A stretch of DNA of 64,000 nucleotides. It comes from Falsiphaeobacter marinintestinus (lineage in GTDB: Bacteria > Pseudomonadota > Alphaproteobacteria > Rhodobacterales > Rhodobacteraceae). Position numbers and translations under genes: made by a program. The stretch covers positions 248,001 to 312,000 of the forward strand of contig NZ_VOGO01000003.1 of assembly GCF_007923355.1 (NCBI RefSeq). The letters are read 5' to 3'. The notes below the pieces were generated by a model, which did no database searches, was not told the DNA's origin, and saw only the letters and a list, made by a program, of their open reading frames with translations. This document shows, in pieces, positions 9,638 to 19,109 of this stretch (the stretch's first letter is position 1; every line of letters begins with the position of its first letter).

Positions 9638-10162
9638 TTGGACTGGTATACCTCGATTTTCGAGCTGATCGATATGCGGTCTTTTTCGAACCTGTGGTTC
9701 TGGATCGCACTGGCCGTGGCCTGGTCTTCGGCCAGCCATTGGGTCCTTGGCGTGCCTTATGACATGGTTACACGCGCGCGCCGCGTTGGCGGACAGGCCG
9801 AAACCGACCTGGAAGATATTGCGCGCGTGAACACCAACAGGATTCTGTATATCGCGCGGGTCTCGGGGATTTGGCTTTTGGGCGCGACCTGCTTTGTTCT
9901 GACAGCTCTGGCGATGCTGGGCTTTCTCTATGGGATCGAATTCGCGCAGGCGGTGTTTCTGCTGGGCTTTCCGATGTCACTGGTAGGTCTGGTGGGCCTG
10001 TCGGCCGCGCGCAAGATCGAAGCTGGCGAAGCGCATGGCGAACCGCTGTGTAAGCGTCTGACCCGGACCCGGATCTATACGCAGATGATCGGCACGTTGT
10101 CGATTTTTGTCACCGCGCTTTGGGGCATGTACCAAAACATGTCGATTGGCGTTCTGGGATAA
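9638..10162 (+). CDS. Roseobacter SufBCD-associated membrane protein (function unknown)
   Basis: I recognise this as the small membrane protein often labelled a component of the SufBCD complex in Rhodobacteraceae, a label whose biochemical basis is weak. From TTG 9638 the product has 174 residues with four hydrophobic segments, near residues 12-30, 58-80, 82-102 and 143-162, and begins as DWYTSIFELIDMRSF. Upstream ATG 9557 would add 27 residues that look unrelated and would crowd hemB, so TTG is preferred, with AAAAGGGCAGG before it. This start is not certain. It ends 23 bases before mfd, so the two are probably cotranscribed. No suf gene is seen in the window. Confidence 0.65.
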   Translation: MDWYTSIFELIDMRSFSNLWFWIALAVAWSSASHWVLGVPYDMVTRARRVGGQAETDLEDIARVNTNRILYIARVSGIWLLGATCFVLTALAMLGFLYGIEFAQAVFLLGFPMSLVGLVGLSAARKIEAGEAHGEPLCKRLTRTRIYTQMIGTLSIFVTALWGMYQNMSIGVLG

Positions 10163-10185
10163 CCGGCGCAACGAAAGGGCAATCC

Positions 10186-13100
10186 ATGACGGCAGCAACC
10201 CATATCACGGTGGGCGGCGCCCCCGAGGGCTTTGACGCACGTCTGATTCTGCGCGAGATTGAACAATCGGGCGGTCCGGTCTGTCATATCGCCCGAGATG
10301 ACAAGCGGATGGAGGCGATGCGCGCCGCGCTGGCCTTTTTTGCGCCCGACATGCCGGTCTTTGTGTTTCCGGGCTGGGATTGCCTACCTTATGACCGGGT
10401 GTCGCCCAACCCGGACATTTCGGCTGCGCGGATGGCAACGCTGGCGGCACTGGTGCACCAGATGCCCGAGCGATTTGTTCTGCTGACAACACTGAACGCT
10501 GCAACGCAACGCGTGCCTGCGCGCGCGGTTTTGCGCACATCGGCGTTTTCCGCGCAGGTCAATCATCGCATTGACGAAAAGGCTTTGCGCGATTTCCTCG
10601 TGCGTATGGGGTTTTCGCAAAGCCCGACGGTGATGGAGCCCGGCGATTATGCGATCCGCGGCGGCATCATCGACATCTATCCACCGGGTGATGGCGGCCC
10701 TGTGCGGCTGGATCTGTTCGGTGACGTTCTGGACGGGGCGCGTCGTTTTGATCCTGCCACCCAGCGCACTACTGAAAAACTGGACGTGGTCGAACTGGCC
10801 CCGGTCAGCGAGGTCATTCTGGATGATCCGGCGATCACGCGGTTTCGTCAGAATTACCGTTTGGAATTTGGCGCCGCCGGAACCGACGATCCGCTGTATG
10901 AAGCGGTCAGCGCCGGGCGAAAACATCAGGGTATCGAACACTGGCTGCCGTTCTTTCATGATCAGCTTGAAACACTGTTCGACTTCCTGCCGGACGCTGT
11001 GATTTCGCTGGACGATCAGGCCACCGCGTCGCGTCTGGCCCGATGGGACAGCATCGCAGACCAGTACGAGACAAGAAAACTGGCGATGGTCGCAAAATCC
11101 CGGATGGATACGGTCTATAAACCGGTCCCGCCTGATTTGTTGTATCTGGACGATGCCGCGTGGGAGGCCGCTGTGGCCAACCGTCGGATATTGCAGTTTC
11201 ACCCGCTCGCCCAGGCCTCGGGGCCCGGTGTGGTGGATGCGGGCGGGCGGATCGGGCGCAACTTTGCGCCTGAACGACAGCAGGAAACCGTCAGCCTGTT
11301 CGGTGCTTTGGCAGATCACATCAAGACCCGGATGGACAAGGGTCCGGTGGTTGTCGCGTCTTATTCTGAAGGCGCGCGCGAACGTCTGTCGGGTCTGATC
11401 GAAGACGAAGGTCTTGCCGAAACCATCGCCATCCCGAATGGCACCCGCATTGGCAAACGCGGGCTGCATCTGGCCGTCTGGGCATTGGAACACGGGTTCG
11501 AAACGCCGGACCTGACCGTCATTTCCGAACAGGACGTGCTGGGCGACCGGTTGATCCGAACCACGCGTAAACGTCGGCGCGCCGAGAATTTTCTGACCGA
11601 AACGCAATCCTTGTCGCCCGGCGATCTGGTCGTGCACGTGGATCATGGCATCGGTCGGTATCACGGGCTTGAGGTGATCACGGCCGCCGGGGCTGCGCAT
11701 GAATGTATCAGCCTTGAGTATGCCGAAAGCTCGCGGTTGTACCTGCCGGTCGAAAACATTGAGCTGCTGTCGAAATACGGCCATGACGAAGGGCTGCTTG
11801 ACCGATTGGGCGGCGGCGCGTGGCAGGCCAAGAAGGCCAAGCTGAAAGAACGCATCCGCGAGATGGCGGACCGGCTGATCCGCGTGGCGGCCGAGCGGGC
11901 GTTGCGCACCGCTCCATCGCTGGAGCCCGAGCATCACGCGTGGGAGGCCTTTAGCGCGCGGTTTCCGTATGAGGAAACCGACGATCAGATGCGTGCCATC
12001 GCCGATGTGATGGAGGACCTGTCAAGCGGGTCGCCGATGGACCGTTTGATTTGCGGCGATGTCGGCTTTGGCAAGACCGAAGTCGCCATGCGCGCGGCTT
12101 TTGCAGCCGCCATGTCGGGCGTTCAGGTGGCCATCGTCGCGCCAACCACGTTGCTGGCGCGCCAGCATTACGCCAGCTTTGCCGAACGGTTTCGCGGTTT
12201 TCCGGTCAATGTGCGCCAGTTGAGCCGGTTCGTCAGCTCGGCCGAGGCGCAGAAAACCCGCGAGGGCCTGGCGCGCGGCACGGTTGATATCGTGGTCGGC
12301 ACCCACGCCCTTTTGGCCAAATCGATCCGGTTTCAGAATCTTGGCCTTTTGATTGTCGACGAAGAACAGCATTTCGGGGTCAGCCACAAGGAACGGCTGA
12401 AGCAGATGCGCTCGGACATTCACGTGTTGACGCTGACCGCCACCCCGATTCCGCGCACGCTGCAATTGTCGCTGTCGGGTGTACGGGATCTGTCGATTAT
12501 CGGCACACCTCCGGTCGACCGGCTGGCAATCCGCACCTATGTCAGCGAATTCGACGCGGTGACGATCCGCGAGGCTTTGCTGCGCGAACATTATCGCGGG
12601 GGACAAAGTTTCTATGTTGTCCCGCGCATTTCGGACCTGCCTGAGATTGAGGCGTTTCTGAAGGATCAGGTGCCAGAAGTCAGCTATGTTGTTGCCCACG
12701 GTCAGATGGCAGCGGGCGAGCTGGATGACCGGATGAACGCATTTTATGACGGCAAGTACGACGTGCTGCTGGCCACCACGATTGTCGAATCCGGTCTGGA
12801 TATCCCGACGGCAAACACCATGATTGTGCATCGTGCGGACATGTTCGGGCTGTCGCAACTGTATCAGATCCGTGGACGTGTAGGCCGGTCCAAGACCCGC
12901 GCCTATGCGTATCTGACAACCAAACCGCGGGCCAAACTGACGCCCGCCGCCGAAAAACGCCTGCGGGTTCTGGGGTCTTTGGACACGCTGGGGGCCGGAT
13001 TTACGCTGGCCAGTCAGGATCTGGATATTCGCGGCGCCGGCAATCTGTTGGGCGAAGAACAGTCTGGTCAGATGCGCGATGTCGGGTACGAACTGTACCA

Positions 13101-13650
13101 ATCGATGCTGGAAGAGGCGATTGCCAAGATCAAGGCCGGCGAGTTGGAGGGTTTGAGCGACGGCGACGATCAATGGGCGCCGCAGATCAATCTGGGCGTG
13201 CCGGTTCTGATCCCGCAAGACTATGTCCCCGATCTGGATGTGCGCCTTGGCCTGTATCGTCGCCTGTCATCGCTGTCGACCAAGGTTGAACTGGAAGGTT
13301 TTGCTGCAGAACTGATCGACCGGTTTGGGAAATTGCCTAAAGAGGTCAACACCTTGCTTCTGGTTGTTCGCATCAAAGCCATGTGCAAACGGGCCGGTAT
13401 TGCCAAGCTGGACGGAGGGCCGAAGGGCGCCACAATCCAGTTTCACAATGATAAATTCGCTTCGCCCAAAGGGTTGGTTGAATTTGTGCAGGCCCAGAAC
13501 GGTCTGGCCAAGGTCAAGGACAACAAAATCGTGGTGCGCCGCGACTGGAGCAAGAACAGCGACAAAATCAAGGGCGCCTTTGCGATCGCACGGGATCTGG
13601 CCGAAAAGGTCGTGGCCGAGAAAAAAGCGAGGAAGGCCGCTCAATCCTGA
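10186..13650 (+). CDS. mfd: Transcription-repair coupling factor Mfd
   Basis: Mfd is the ATP-driven translocase that removes stalled RNA polymerase at DNA lesions and recruits UvrA. The 1154-residue length matches the family. An N-terminal UvrB-homology region with FPGWDCLPYDR near residue 65 is followed by the CarD-like RNA polymerase-interaction domain near 480 (DLVVHVDHGIGRYHGLE). The helicase core has Walker A GDVGFGKTE near 623, the DEEQH box near 725 and the TRG-like region GRVGRSKTRAYAYL near 895. The C-terminal autoinhibitory domain follows. ATG 10186 has AAAGGG before it; an upstream GTG overlapping the previous gene is less likely. The end overlaps the opposing acyltransferase gene by 10 bases. 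Confidence 0.97.
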   Translation: MTAATHITVGGAPEGFDARLILREIEQSGGPVCHIARDDKRMEAMRAALAFFAPDMPVFVFPGWDCLPYDRVSPNPDISAARMATLAALVHQMPERFVLLTTLNAATQRVPARAVLRTSAFSAQVNHRIDEKALRDFLVRMGFSQSPTVMEPGDYAIRGGIIDIYPPGDGGPVRLDLFGDVLDGARRFDPATQRTTEKLDVVELAPVSEVILDDPAITRFRQNYRLEFGAAGTDDPLYEAVSAGRKHQGIEHWLPFFHDQLETLFDFLPDAVISLDDQATASRLARWDSIADQYETRKLAMVAKSRMDTVYKPVPPDLLYLDDAAWEAAVANRRILQFHPLAQASGPGVVDAGGRIGRNFAPERQQETVSLFGALADHIKTRMDKGPVVVASYSEGARERLSGLIEDEGLAETIAIPNGTRIGKRGLHLAVWALEHGFETPDLTVISEQDVLGDRLIRTTRKRRRAENFLTETQSLSPGDLVVHVDHGIGRYHGLEVITAAGAAHECISLEYAESSRLYLPVENIELLSKYGHDEGLLDRLGGGAWQAKKAKLKERIREMADRLIRVAAERALRTAPSLEPEHHAWEAFSARFPYEETDDQMRAIADVMEDLSSGSPMDRLICGDVGFGKTEVAMRAAFAAAMSGVQVAIVAPTTLLARQHYASFAERFRGFPVNVRQLSRFVSSAEAQKTREGLARGTVDIVVGTHALLAKSIRFQNLGLLIVDEEQHFGVSHKERLKQMRSDIHVLTLTATPIPRTLQLSLSGVRDLSIIGTPPVDRLAIRTYVSEFDAVTIREALLREHYRGGQSFYVVPRISDLPEIEAFLKDQVPEVSYVVAHGQMAAGELDDRMNAFYDGKYDVLLATTIVESGLDIPTANTMIVHRADMFGLSQLYQIRGRVGRSKTRAYAYLTTKPRAKLTPAAEKRLRVLGSLDTLGAGFTLASQDLDIRGAGNLLGEEQSGQMRDVGYELYQSMLEEAIAKIKAGELEGLSDGDDQWAPQINLGVPVLIPQDYVPDLDVRLGLYRRLSSLSTKVELEGFAAELIDRFGKLPKEVNTLLLVVRIKAMCKRAGIAKLDGGPKGATIQFHNDKFASPKGLVEFVQAQNGLAKVKDNKIVVRRDWSKNSDKIKGAFAIARDLAEKVVAEKKARKAAQS

Positions 13651-15053
13651 ACCGGGTCAGGCATGTCTTCGACAAGGGTTGCAAGGTCTTCCAACTGCTG
13701 TAAGGCATCCTTGCGCATCGCCTGCAAGCAGCCCTGCAATGCTTTGTCTTTGCTTAGTTTTCGCCAAGCGCGCACGTCGTGGAGCCAGCGTGTTGCGCGA
13801 TCCGAAACGTTCAATGTGACCGGTAAGGCTGCGGGCCCGGAGATCAGCGTGACCAGACCCACCACCCAGCCAAAACACAGCCCCGCAAGCAGGCCCTGCA
13901 AGCACCAGAAAAACGGAGCAAGAGCAATGGTCGGGAACACCTGCCATGTGGCTCTTTGATCCGGATCACGCCGCAACGCCATGGTTTTCACGACGCCAAA
14001 AGACAATAAGTTCAACACAGTACCGACCACTGCAACCGGAAACAGAAGCAACAGGCCACCGGCGGACGACATCAAAAAACGGCGCCAGTCCGAAGCCGAG
14101 GCCTCGGCACCAATGTGGACATCACGCATACTGTTCTTGCGCAGGGCAGCATCATAGGCGGCAAAAGACGCCCACGCGGCGGCAGTCTGTTTCGGGTGTT
14201 CGGCGCGCAACCAATTATACCGTTGTACAAAGTCCCGCCGCCGTTCAGCCGTGATGACCAGGGCCGGTTGGTCGGACAGGGTCGGATGCGGTGTTTCCCA
14301 CAACTCGGCCGCCCGTCCAACCAGACGCGCAAGGTCGCGGTTTTCATAGTTCTGGGTCACATCCAGCATGGCGCTGTGAATGGCTTGCGTCAAAGCCCGG
14401 GTCGACGCAGCCTCGCTTGATCTGTCTACAAAGCTGGCGACAGGAATGGGTGTGCCCAATTCCATCAATGCGCGGGATCGAAACCGGCCTTTCGCGTCAT
14501 AACTAAGCCCGATGGGCACGATCGACACGCCCGGCGATGGGGCCTCGGCATGCGCACGCAACGCCAGACGCGCCGTACCGCTTTTCAGCGGTTTGACGCG
14601 GGGTTCATCATGGCTTTCGCCCTCAGGAAACACAGAAATCATACCACCTGCGGCCAGGAGGTCGGTAGTGGCGGCAAATGTGGATCGGTTCTTTTGAGCG
14701 GAACCTGCAATTTCGGAGCGTCGATGAATTGGGATGACACCGGCCATATTCATGATCGGTATCAACGGCTTATAGGCCCAAATTGTACTGGCGACGATCA
14801 AGCGAGGGATGCGGGGAAGAAACCCGCTGACCATGGCGCCATCGACAAGGCTGTTGGTGTGGTTGGCAACTACAACCACGGGGCCGCTGGTCGGCAGGTT
14901 GTGCAGGCCGACCACATCGACCTGACGATAAAACATCTTGAGCACGCTACGGGCCAACCATTGCAAAAAGTGGTCAGCCAGTGGGCGTGGCTCGGTTGTT
15001 CGTCCACGAGGTTCTGCGCGGTCGCGCAGAGAGGTAGAATTGTACTCAGTCAC
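13641..15053 (-). CDS. PlsC-type phospholipid acyltransferase, large form
   Basis: This is a membrane acyltransferase of the glycerol-phosphate family, with 470 residues rather than the usual 200-280. The catalytic motif NHTNSLVD near residue 64 is the NHX4D box, and FPEGESHDEP near 141 is the substrate-binding motif, closer to glycerol-3-phosphate acyltransferases such as yeast Gat1p than to PlsC. Two hydrophobic stretches lie near 325-345 and 370-410, so it is membrane bound. The start is GTG at 15053, following the TPR gene by 20 bases, so they may share a transcript. Its substrate is not determinable. It overlaps mfd convergently at the 3' end. Confidence 0.8.
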   Translation of the reverse strand: MTEYNSTSLRDRAEPRGRTTEPRPLADHFLQWLARSVLKMFYRQVDVVGLHNLPTSGPVVVVANHTNSLVDGAMVSGFLPRIPRLIVASTIWAYKPLIPIMNMAGVIPIHRRSEIAGSAQKNRSTFAATTDLLAAGGMISVFPEGESHDEPRVKPLKSGTARLALRAHAEAPSPGVSIVPIGLSYDAKGRFRSRALMELGTPIPVASFVDRSSEAASTRALTQAIHSAMLDVTQNYENRDLARLVGRAAELWETPHPTLSDQPALVITAERRRDFVQRYNWLRAEHPKQTAAAWASFAAYDAALRKNSMRDVHIGAEASASDWRRFLMSSAGGLLLLFPVAVVGTVLNLLSFGVVKTMALRRDPDQRATWQVFPTIALAPFFWCLQGLLAGLCFGWVVGLVTLISGPAALPVTLNVSDRATRWLHDVRAWRKLSKDKALQGCLQAMRKDALQQLEDLATLVEDMPDPVQD

Positions 15054-15073
15054 TTAGGTACTCGGTCAATTGG

Positions 15074-16735
15074 TTATTCGGCGGCTGTCATCGCCGCCTG
15101 GGCACAGGCACATGAGGCCGCAACGCGGTCGGCCCGGGCCTGAGCCAGATCCAACCGTTGACGGATCAGAACGATTTCGTCTGTTTCGCCGCGCGCGTCA
15201 AGACAATCGTGCAAGCCTTTGAGGCTCCACACATTATCTGGGTGAATCGTCGCGCGCGACAGGGATCCGCCCAATCCCAGATCCTCGCGGTAAACCGCTT
15301 CGGCCTCGTCCACGTGGCCCTGTTCCAGCAACAGTGCGCCAAGCGCATGACGGGTGGGCTGCATCCAGCCCCATGGTTCGTCATAGGGCAGATTGTCATC
15401 CAGTTCGACGGACTGGCGCAGATGGGCAAAGGCCACGTCATGGTTGCCTTTGCGATACTCGATCTCACCGCGCAGCATTTCCCGTGCGATTTCAAGCAGG
15501 TCGACAACGCGATTGTTGTGCATCAACCGGGTGTCCGGCACGCGGGATTTCGCGGCAAGGAACAGGGCTTCTTCGGCTTCGGCGCGGGCCACGTCACCGG
15601 TGGCGGCGCATCCAATAGCACGGGCATAATGGGTTGTGGCCGTCAGCGTGCGGTACAGATCCTGATCTTGGGGCAGATCCAGATCCATCGCCTCTTGCCA
15701 TTTACCAAACCGGATCAGGATATGCGGCCCCATGGCCATGTAGCTTTCGAAATAGTCCGCCATCGGAGGCGACGGAATACGCAACATCGCTTCCGGGACG
15801 GTATCGAACATACCCTGATTTGCATCCAGCGCGGGCTGCATTTGTCCAAGGAAAAGAGCACCATAGATCACGAAGTGATAGTCATGCTGCCGATAGCCGG
15901 TGTAAATATTGTAAGCGCCTTCGCGTTCGAAATACTTCAGGTCCGCCTCGACCGCTTTCTGGTTCCAGTAGACGGTGTTGTGATAGTGGCCACACAGCAC
16001 GTCAATATGGGTTGGCATGTGCACCAGATGCCCGGCATCGGGAACAAGGGTGCGCAACACGTCGCCCGCCTTCAGCGCCTTTTCGGGAAACGGCGACATT
16101 TCCATCAGATGCACATAGAGATGCAGCAGGCCCGGATGCGACATCGCCCCGGGCTGGGTGTCCATCGCCAGTTCAAGCACATCCTGCGCTTCCAGGGTGG
16201 CCGCGCCTTCGGCGGGGTGGCCTGATTTCAGATCCCACATTTTCCATGGGGTCAGGTTCAGCAACGACTCGGCATAGATAGTGCGCAGGTCAAGATGATC
16301 GGGGACCTCGGCAAACGCCGCCCGCATGGCATCTGCAAAATCATGGTTCCACGGGTGCATGTCGTCGACGATTTCGGTCTGAGGATAGCGCGCCTGAACC
16401 GCCCGGATCAGGGCCTGTTCGGCCGGGGTGCAGGTTTCAACGCGCGCAAGTGCTTCCCGTGCGGCCTGATGCGCGGTTTCCAGCGCTTTCGCCCGTCCGG
16501 CATCGTCAAACAGGTTCCACGGCATGTTGTAGTTCGGGCCAGCCGCATAGGCGACGCCCCACCACGCCATTGCGCAGTCGGGGTCATGCTCCAGCGCGCG
16601 ACGAAAACAGACGACAGCCTCTTCATGGTTATAGCCATATGTCCAGATCAGCCCGCGGTCGAACCAAAGCTGCGCCTGTTCATCCGACGTGCTGACCGGG
16701 CAGCTATAGCGTCCAAGATCGTAATAGGTGTCCAT
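15074..16735 (-). CDS. Tetratricopeptide-repeat protein of the TTC38-like type
   Basis: The product has 553 residues and no signal peptide or membrane segment, so it is probably cytoplasmic. The first 70 residues hold a clear TPR pair (YNHEEAVVCFRRALEHDPDCAMAWWG), and helical hairpins continue to the end, including YRKGNHDVAFAHLRQSVE near 455. Its length and segments such as MPTHIDVLCGHYHN, with several histidines near 245, resemble the TTC38-type family. TPR proteins form scaffolds, so the partner is unknown. ATG 16735 is chosen over an upstream ATG because GAGGGGG precedes it. It is followed by the acyltransferase gene. I do not assign a function. Confidence 0.7.
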   Translation of the reverse strand: MDTYYDLGRYSCPVSTSDEQAQLWFDRGLIWTYGYNHEEAVVCFRRALEHDPDCAMAWWGVAYAAGPNYNMPWNLFDDAGRAKALETAHQAAREALARVETCTPAEQALIRAVQARYPQTEIVDDMHPWNHDFADAMRAAFAEVPDHLDLRTIYAESLLNLTPWKMWDLKSGHPAEGAATLEAQDVLELAMDTQPGAMSHPGLLHLYVHLMEMSPFPEKALKAGDVLRTLVPDAGHLVHMPTHIDVLCGHYHNTVYWNQKAVEADLKYFEREGAYNIYTGYRQHDYHFVIYGALFLGQMQPALDANQGMFDTVPEAMLRIPSPPMADYFESYMAMGPHILIRFGKWQEAMDLDLPQDQDLYRTLTATTHYARAIGCAATGDVARAEAEEALFLAAKSRVPDTRLMHNNRVVDLLEIAREMLRGEIEYRKGNHDVAFAHLRQSVELDDNLPYDEPWGWMQPTRHALGALLLEQGHVDEAEAVYREDLGLGGSLSRATIHPDNVWSLKGLHDCLDARGETDEIVLIRQRLDLAQARADRVAASCACAQAAMTAAE

Positions 16736-16793
16736 GATACAGCCCCCTCGTTTCACACAGTCTACCGGAGGTTGGCGTTTCAGGCGACCAAGA

Positions 16794-18002
16794 TCATACC
16801 GGCAGGCGATCTTCCACCCGGGCCATGTGCCGCATCAGGCCGTATCCGATGCAGGACATGATCAGAATGCCAAAGCCCAAAGGCAGCAACGAGCCATTGA
16901 ACAACAACCCGACGGGCGCGGCGATCAGGATGGCGCCAACGGTAGCAACGGCACCGATAACGGATGCGGCCGTACCGGCGATGTGACCCATGGGTTCCAT
17001 CGCCATGGCGTTCAGATTGCCCATGGTGGTGCCCGCGATGAAAAACACGCTGGTTTGCCAGACCACGAAACAGGCGAAATGCACAGGTTCAGACAATGGA
17101 AGCGCTTCGAGTGCCAGCATCAGGGCCGAGAGTACGATTTGTGACGCCAGCGACCACGACACGATGCGACGCATGCCTAGCCGGATGACGAGTTTCGCGT
17201 TCAGCAAACTGGATGTGCCCGAGACCAGAGCGACAGCGCCGAAGATAAAGGGGAACGATTCGGCCTTGTCAAAAATCACGTCATAAACCGGCTGAACCAT
17301 GGTCAGCATCGTGAAGAGAATGCCCATGGCCAAGGTCTGGACCATAATCGACAACCGGACGGTGGGGTGACGGGCGATCTCGGCGGCAGCGGCGGCCAGC
17401 AGGGCCGGGCGAATGGGGCGACGACTTTCACGCGGCAAGGTTTCCGGCAGGCGCAGACCCATCCAAACCAGGACGATCAGCGAGAACAGGATGAAGGCCA
17501 GAAAGATGCCACGCCATCCAACCATCGCAATGATCCCGGCCCCCAACAGGGGCGCGAAGGCCGGAAAGATGGTGAATATCATCATGGCGATCGACATGAT
17601 CCGGGCCATGTCACGTCCCTGGTACAGATCACGGATAATGGCCAGCGCAACAACACGCGGTGCCGCAGCCCCCAGACCCTGCAACACGCGGGCCATCAGC
17701 ACGACTTCCAGAGACTGGCTGACCCAGGCCAGCGCGGCCCCTGCGATGTAGATGACCGATCCAAAAACGATGACGTTCTTGCGGCCAAATGCATCCGAGA
17801 TCGGCCCAACCACCAAGGTTCCGGCGCCCATGCCCAATACGAAAGACGTCAGGATCAACTGCGCACGGTTGACGTCACCGGGGCTGAGTTCCTGAGCGAT
17901 TTCCGGCAAGGCAGGTAACATCGCATCCAGAGAGAATGCGATTGTGGCGAACATCATCGCAATCAGGGCGATGAATTCGGCTTTGGACATACGATCTGAC
18001 AT
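16794..18002 (-). CDS. Multidrug efflux MFS transporter, Bcr/CflA-like
   Basis: This is an inner-membrane proton-driven exporter of the major facilitator family with about 12 membrane segments and 402 residues. The N terminus FSLDAMLPALPEI near residue 20 is typical of Bcr/CflA proteins such as bicyclomycin and florfenicol exporters. The loop 2-3 motif GPISDAFGRKNVIVFG near 65 is the MFS signature with acidic and basic residues. ATG 18002 is preferred over upstream starts because AGAGGC precedes it and the product then starts like its relatives. It is separated by 58 bases from the TPR gene and has its own small upstream gap. Substrate specificity is not predictable. Confidence 0.85.
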   Translation of the reverse strand: MSDRMSKAEFIALIAMMFATIAFSLDAMLPALPEIAQELSPGDVNRAQLILTSFVLGMGAGTLVVGPISDAFGRKNVIVFGSVIYIAGAALAWVSQSLEVVLMARVLQGLGAAAPRVVALAIIRDLYQGRDMARIMSIAMMIFTIFPAFAPLLGAGIIAMVGWRGIFLAFILFSLIVLVWMGLRLPETLPRESRRPIRPALLAAAAAEIARHPTVRLSIMVQTLAMGILFTMLTMVQPVYDVIFDKAESFPFIFGAVALVSGTSSLLNAKLVIRLGMRRIVSWSLASQIVLSALMLALEALPLSEPVHFACFVVWQTSVFFIAGTTMGNLNAMAMEPMGHIAGTAASVIGAVATVGAILIAAPVGLLFNGSLLPLGFGILIMSCIGYGLMRHMARVEDRLPV

Positions 18003-18098
18003 GATGCCTCTGCGTGGGGATGACCTGAGGCCGCTACCACGGCAGATCACGCGGGCCAACGGCCGCTACGCACACTGGGGTGTGTGAAAATTCAGGGG

Positions 18099-18458
18099 TC
18101 AGCTGTCTGGCGGATCGTCGCGATTCGCCGCTTGCTGTTCTTTGGGCTCTTGCTGATGCCCAAGCCGGGCAACCAGCCATTCGGTATGCTCTTCGCGTTT
18201 GCGCATATGGTAAAAGGCAAACTGCTGGATCGCGACGGCAAAAACGCCCAGCCCGACAAAGATCAATGCCGTGGTTGCCAGCTTGCCAACAATTGTGGCG
18301 GGGACAAGCTGCCCATAGCCGACGGTCGAAATCGTGACCATCGTGAAGAAATAGCTATCGATCCACGACCAGCCTTCCACAATGTGGAAAAACACCGTGC
18401 TACCTGCCACAACGGCAAGCAGACTTACGATGATGGTGCTGGGCTTCAGCTTGATCAC
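18099..18458 (-). CDS. Two-transmembrane potassium channel
   Basis: This is a minimal KcsA-type channel subunit that would assemble as a tetramer in the inner membrane. In 119 residues it has membrane helix 1 near residues 9-28, a pore helix and selectivity filter TVGYG near 45-49, and helix 2 near 58-80, followed by a charged tail with a polyampholyte QQEPKEQQ. No RCK or nucleotide-binding domain is attached, so gating cannot be deduced. It starts with GTG at 18458 inside the stop of the preceding DsbA-type gene (GTGA, four-base overlap), so it depends on translational coupling. Identity as a channel is secure, physiological role is not. Confidence 0.88.
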   Translation of the reverse strand: MIKLKPSTIIVSLLAVVAGSTVFFHIVEGWSWIDSYFFTMVTISTVGYGQLVPATIVGKLATTALIFVGLGVFAVAIQQFAFYHMRKREEHTEWLVARLGHQQEPKEQQAANRDDPPDS

Positions 18459-19105
18459 GAGGCGATTTGCTCTTGTATTTCACCGATCACCTTTTGCCAC
18501 AGCTCGGTCGACTGTGCACCAGGAACCGCATGTTTTCCGGCAACGATGAAGGTCGGGACCGAGTTCACGCCAGCTTCGCGGCTGGCCGCGTCGCGATCGC
18601 GGATGTTCTGTTTGTCTGTGTCCGAGGACAACAGCTTCATCACAACGGCTGCATCCATGCCGATTGTGTCGGCAATGTCGCCCAGCACTTCGGGGTCGCC
18701 AATGTCACGGCCATCTTCGAAATAGGCCTTGAACAGCTCATCCACAGCTTTGCCCTGCAGACCTTCGATACCGGACCAATGGATCAAACGGTGTGCATCC
18801 AACGTGTTGGGGGTTCGTTTCATGGCTTCGAAATCGATGTTCAGCCCGGTGGCCTCGGCATGCTGCACGACGGGCGCATAGGCCCGCACAGCGCCGTCTT
18901 TGCCGCCAAACTTGCCTTCAAGATAGGCGCGCCGATCCATGCCGCCTTCGGGCATGTCCGGGTTCAGCTGGAAGGGATGCCATTCGATGACGAACGGATG
19001 ATCCGGGACCGCCGCAAGCGCGCGGTCCAGATTGGTTTTACCGATAAAGCACCAGGGGCAGATCGGGTCGGACAGAATATCAAGTTTGACAGGCTGGGGC
19101 GCCAT
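18455..19105 (-). CDS. DsbA-family thiol oxidoreductase, FrnE-like
   Basis: The protein has a thioredoxin-fold DsbA core with the active-site motif CPWC near residue 17 and no signal peptide, so it probably works in the cytoplasm like FrnE/YwbO proteins. It has 216 residues. The cis-proline region is GVNSVPTFIV near 185, and the helical insert between holds TPNTLDAHRLIHW near 120, a glutathione-transferase-like feature seen in 2-hydroxychromene-2-carboxylate isomerases and FrnE. It follows the acyl-CoA synthetase gene with a four-base gap and overlaps the potassium channel gene. Substrate is unknown. Isomerase activity is an alternative, but the CXXC favours redox. Confidence 0.85.
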   Translation of the reverse strand: MAPQPVKLDILSDPICPWCFIGKTNLDRALAAVPDHPFVIEWHPFQLNPDMPEGGMDRRAYLEGKFGGKDGAVRAYAPVVQHAEATGLNIDFEAMKRTPNTLDAHRLIHWSGIEGLQGKAVDELFKAYFEDGRDIGDPEVLGDIADTIGMDAAVVMKLLSSDTDKQNIRDRDAASREAGVNSVPTFIVAGKHAVPGAQSTELWQKVIGEIQEQIAS

Positions 19106-19109
19106 GGGG

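Noticed and set aside
10384-11937. A 517-codon open frame antisense to mfd
   Set aside because: It is a shadow of the GC-rich mfd gene: it carries no domain, is Arg/Gln/His-rich like other antisense frames here, and mfd has full-length conserved motifs.
12022-13218. A 398-codon antisense frame inside mfd
   Set aside because: Same reason as the other mfd shadow; no ribosome site and no recognisable protein.
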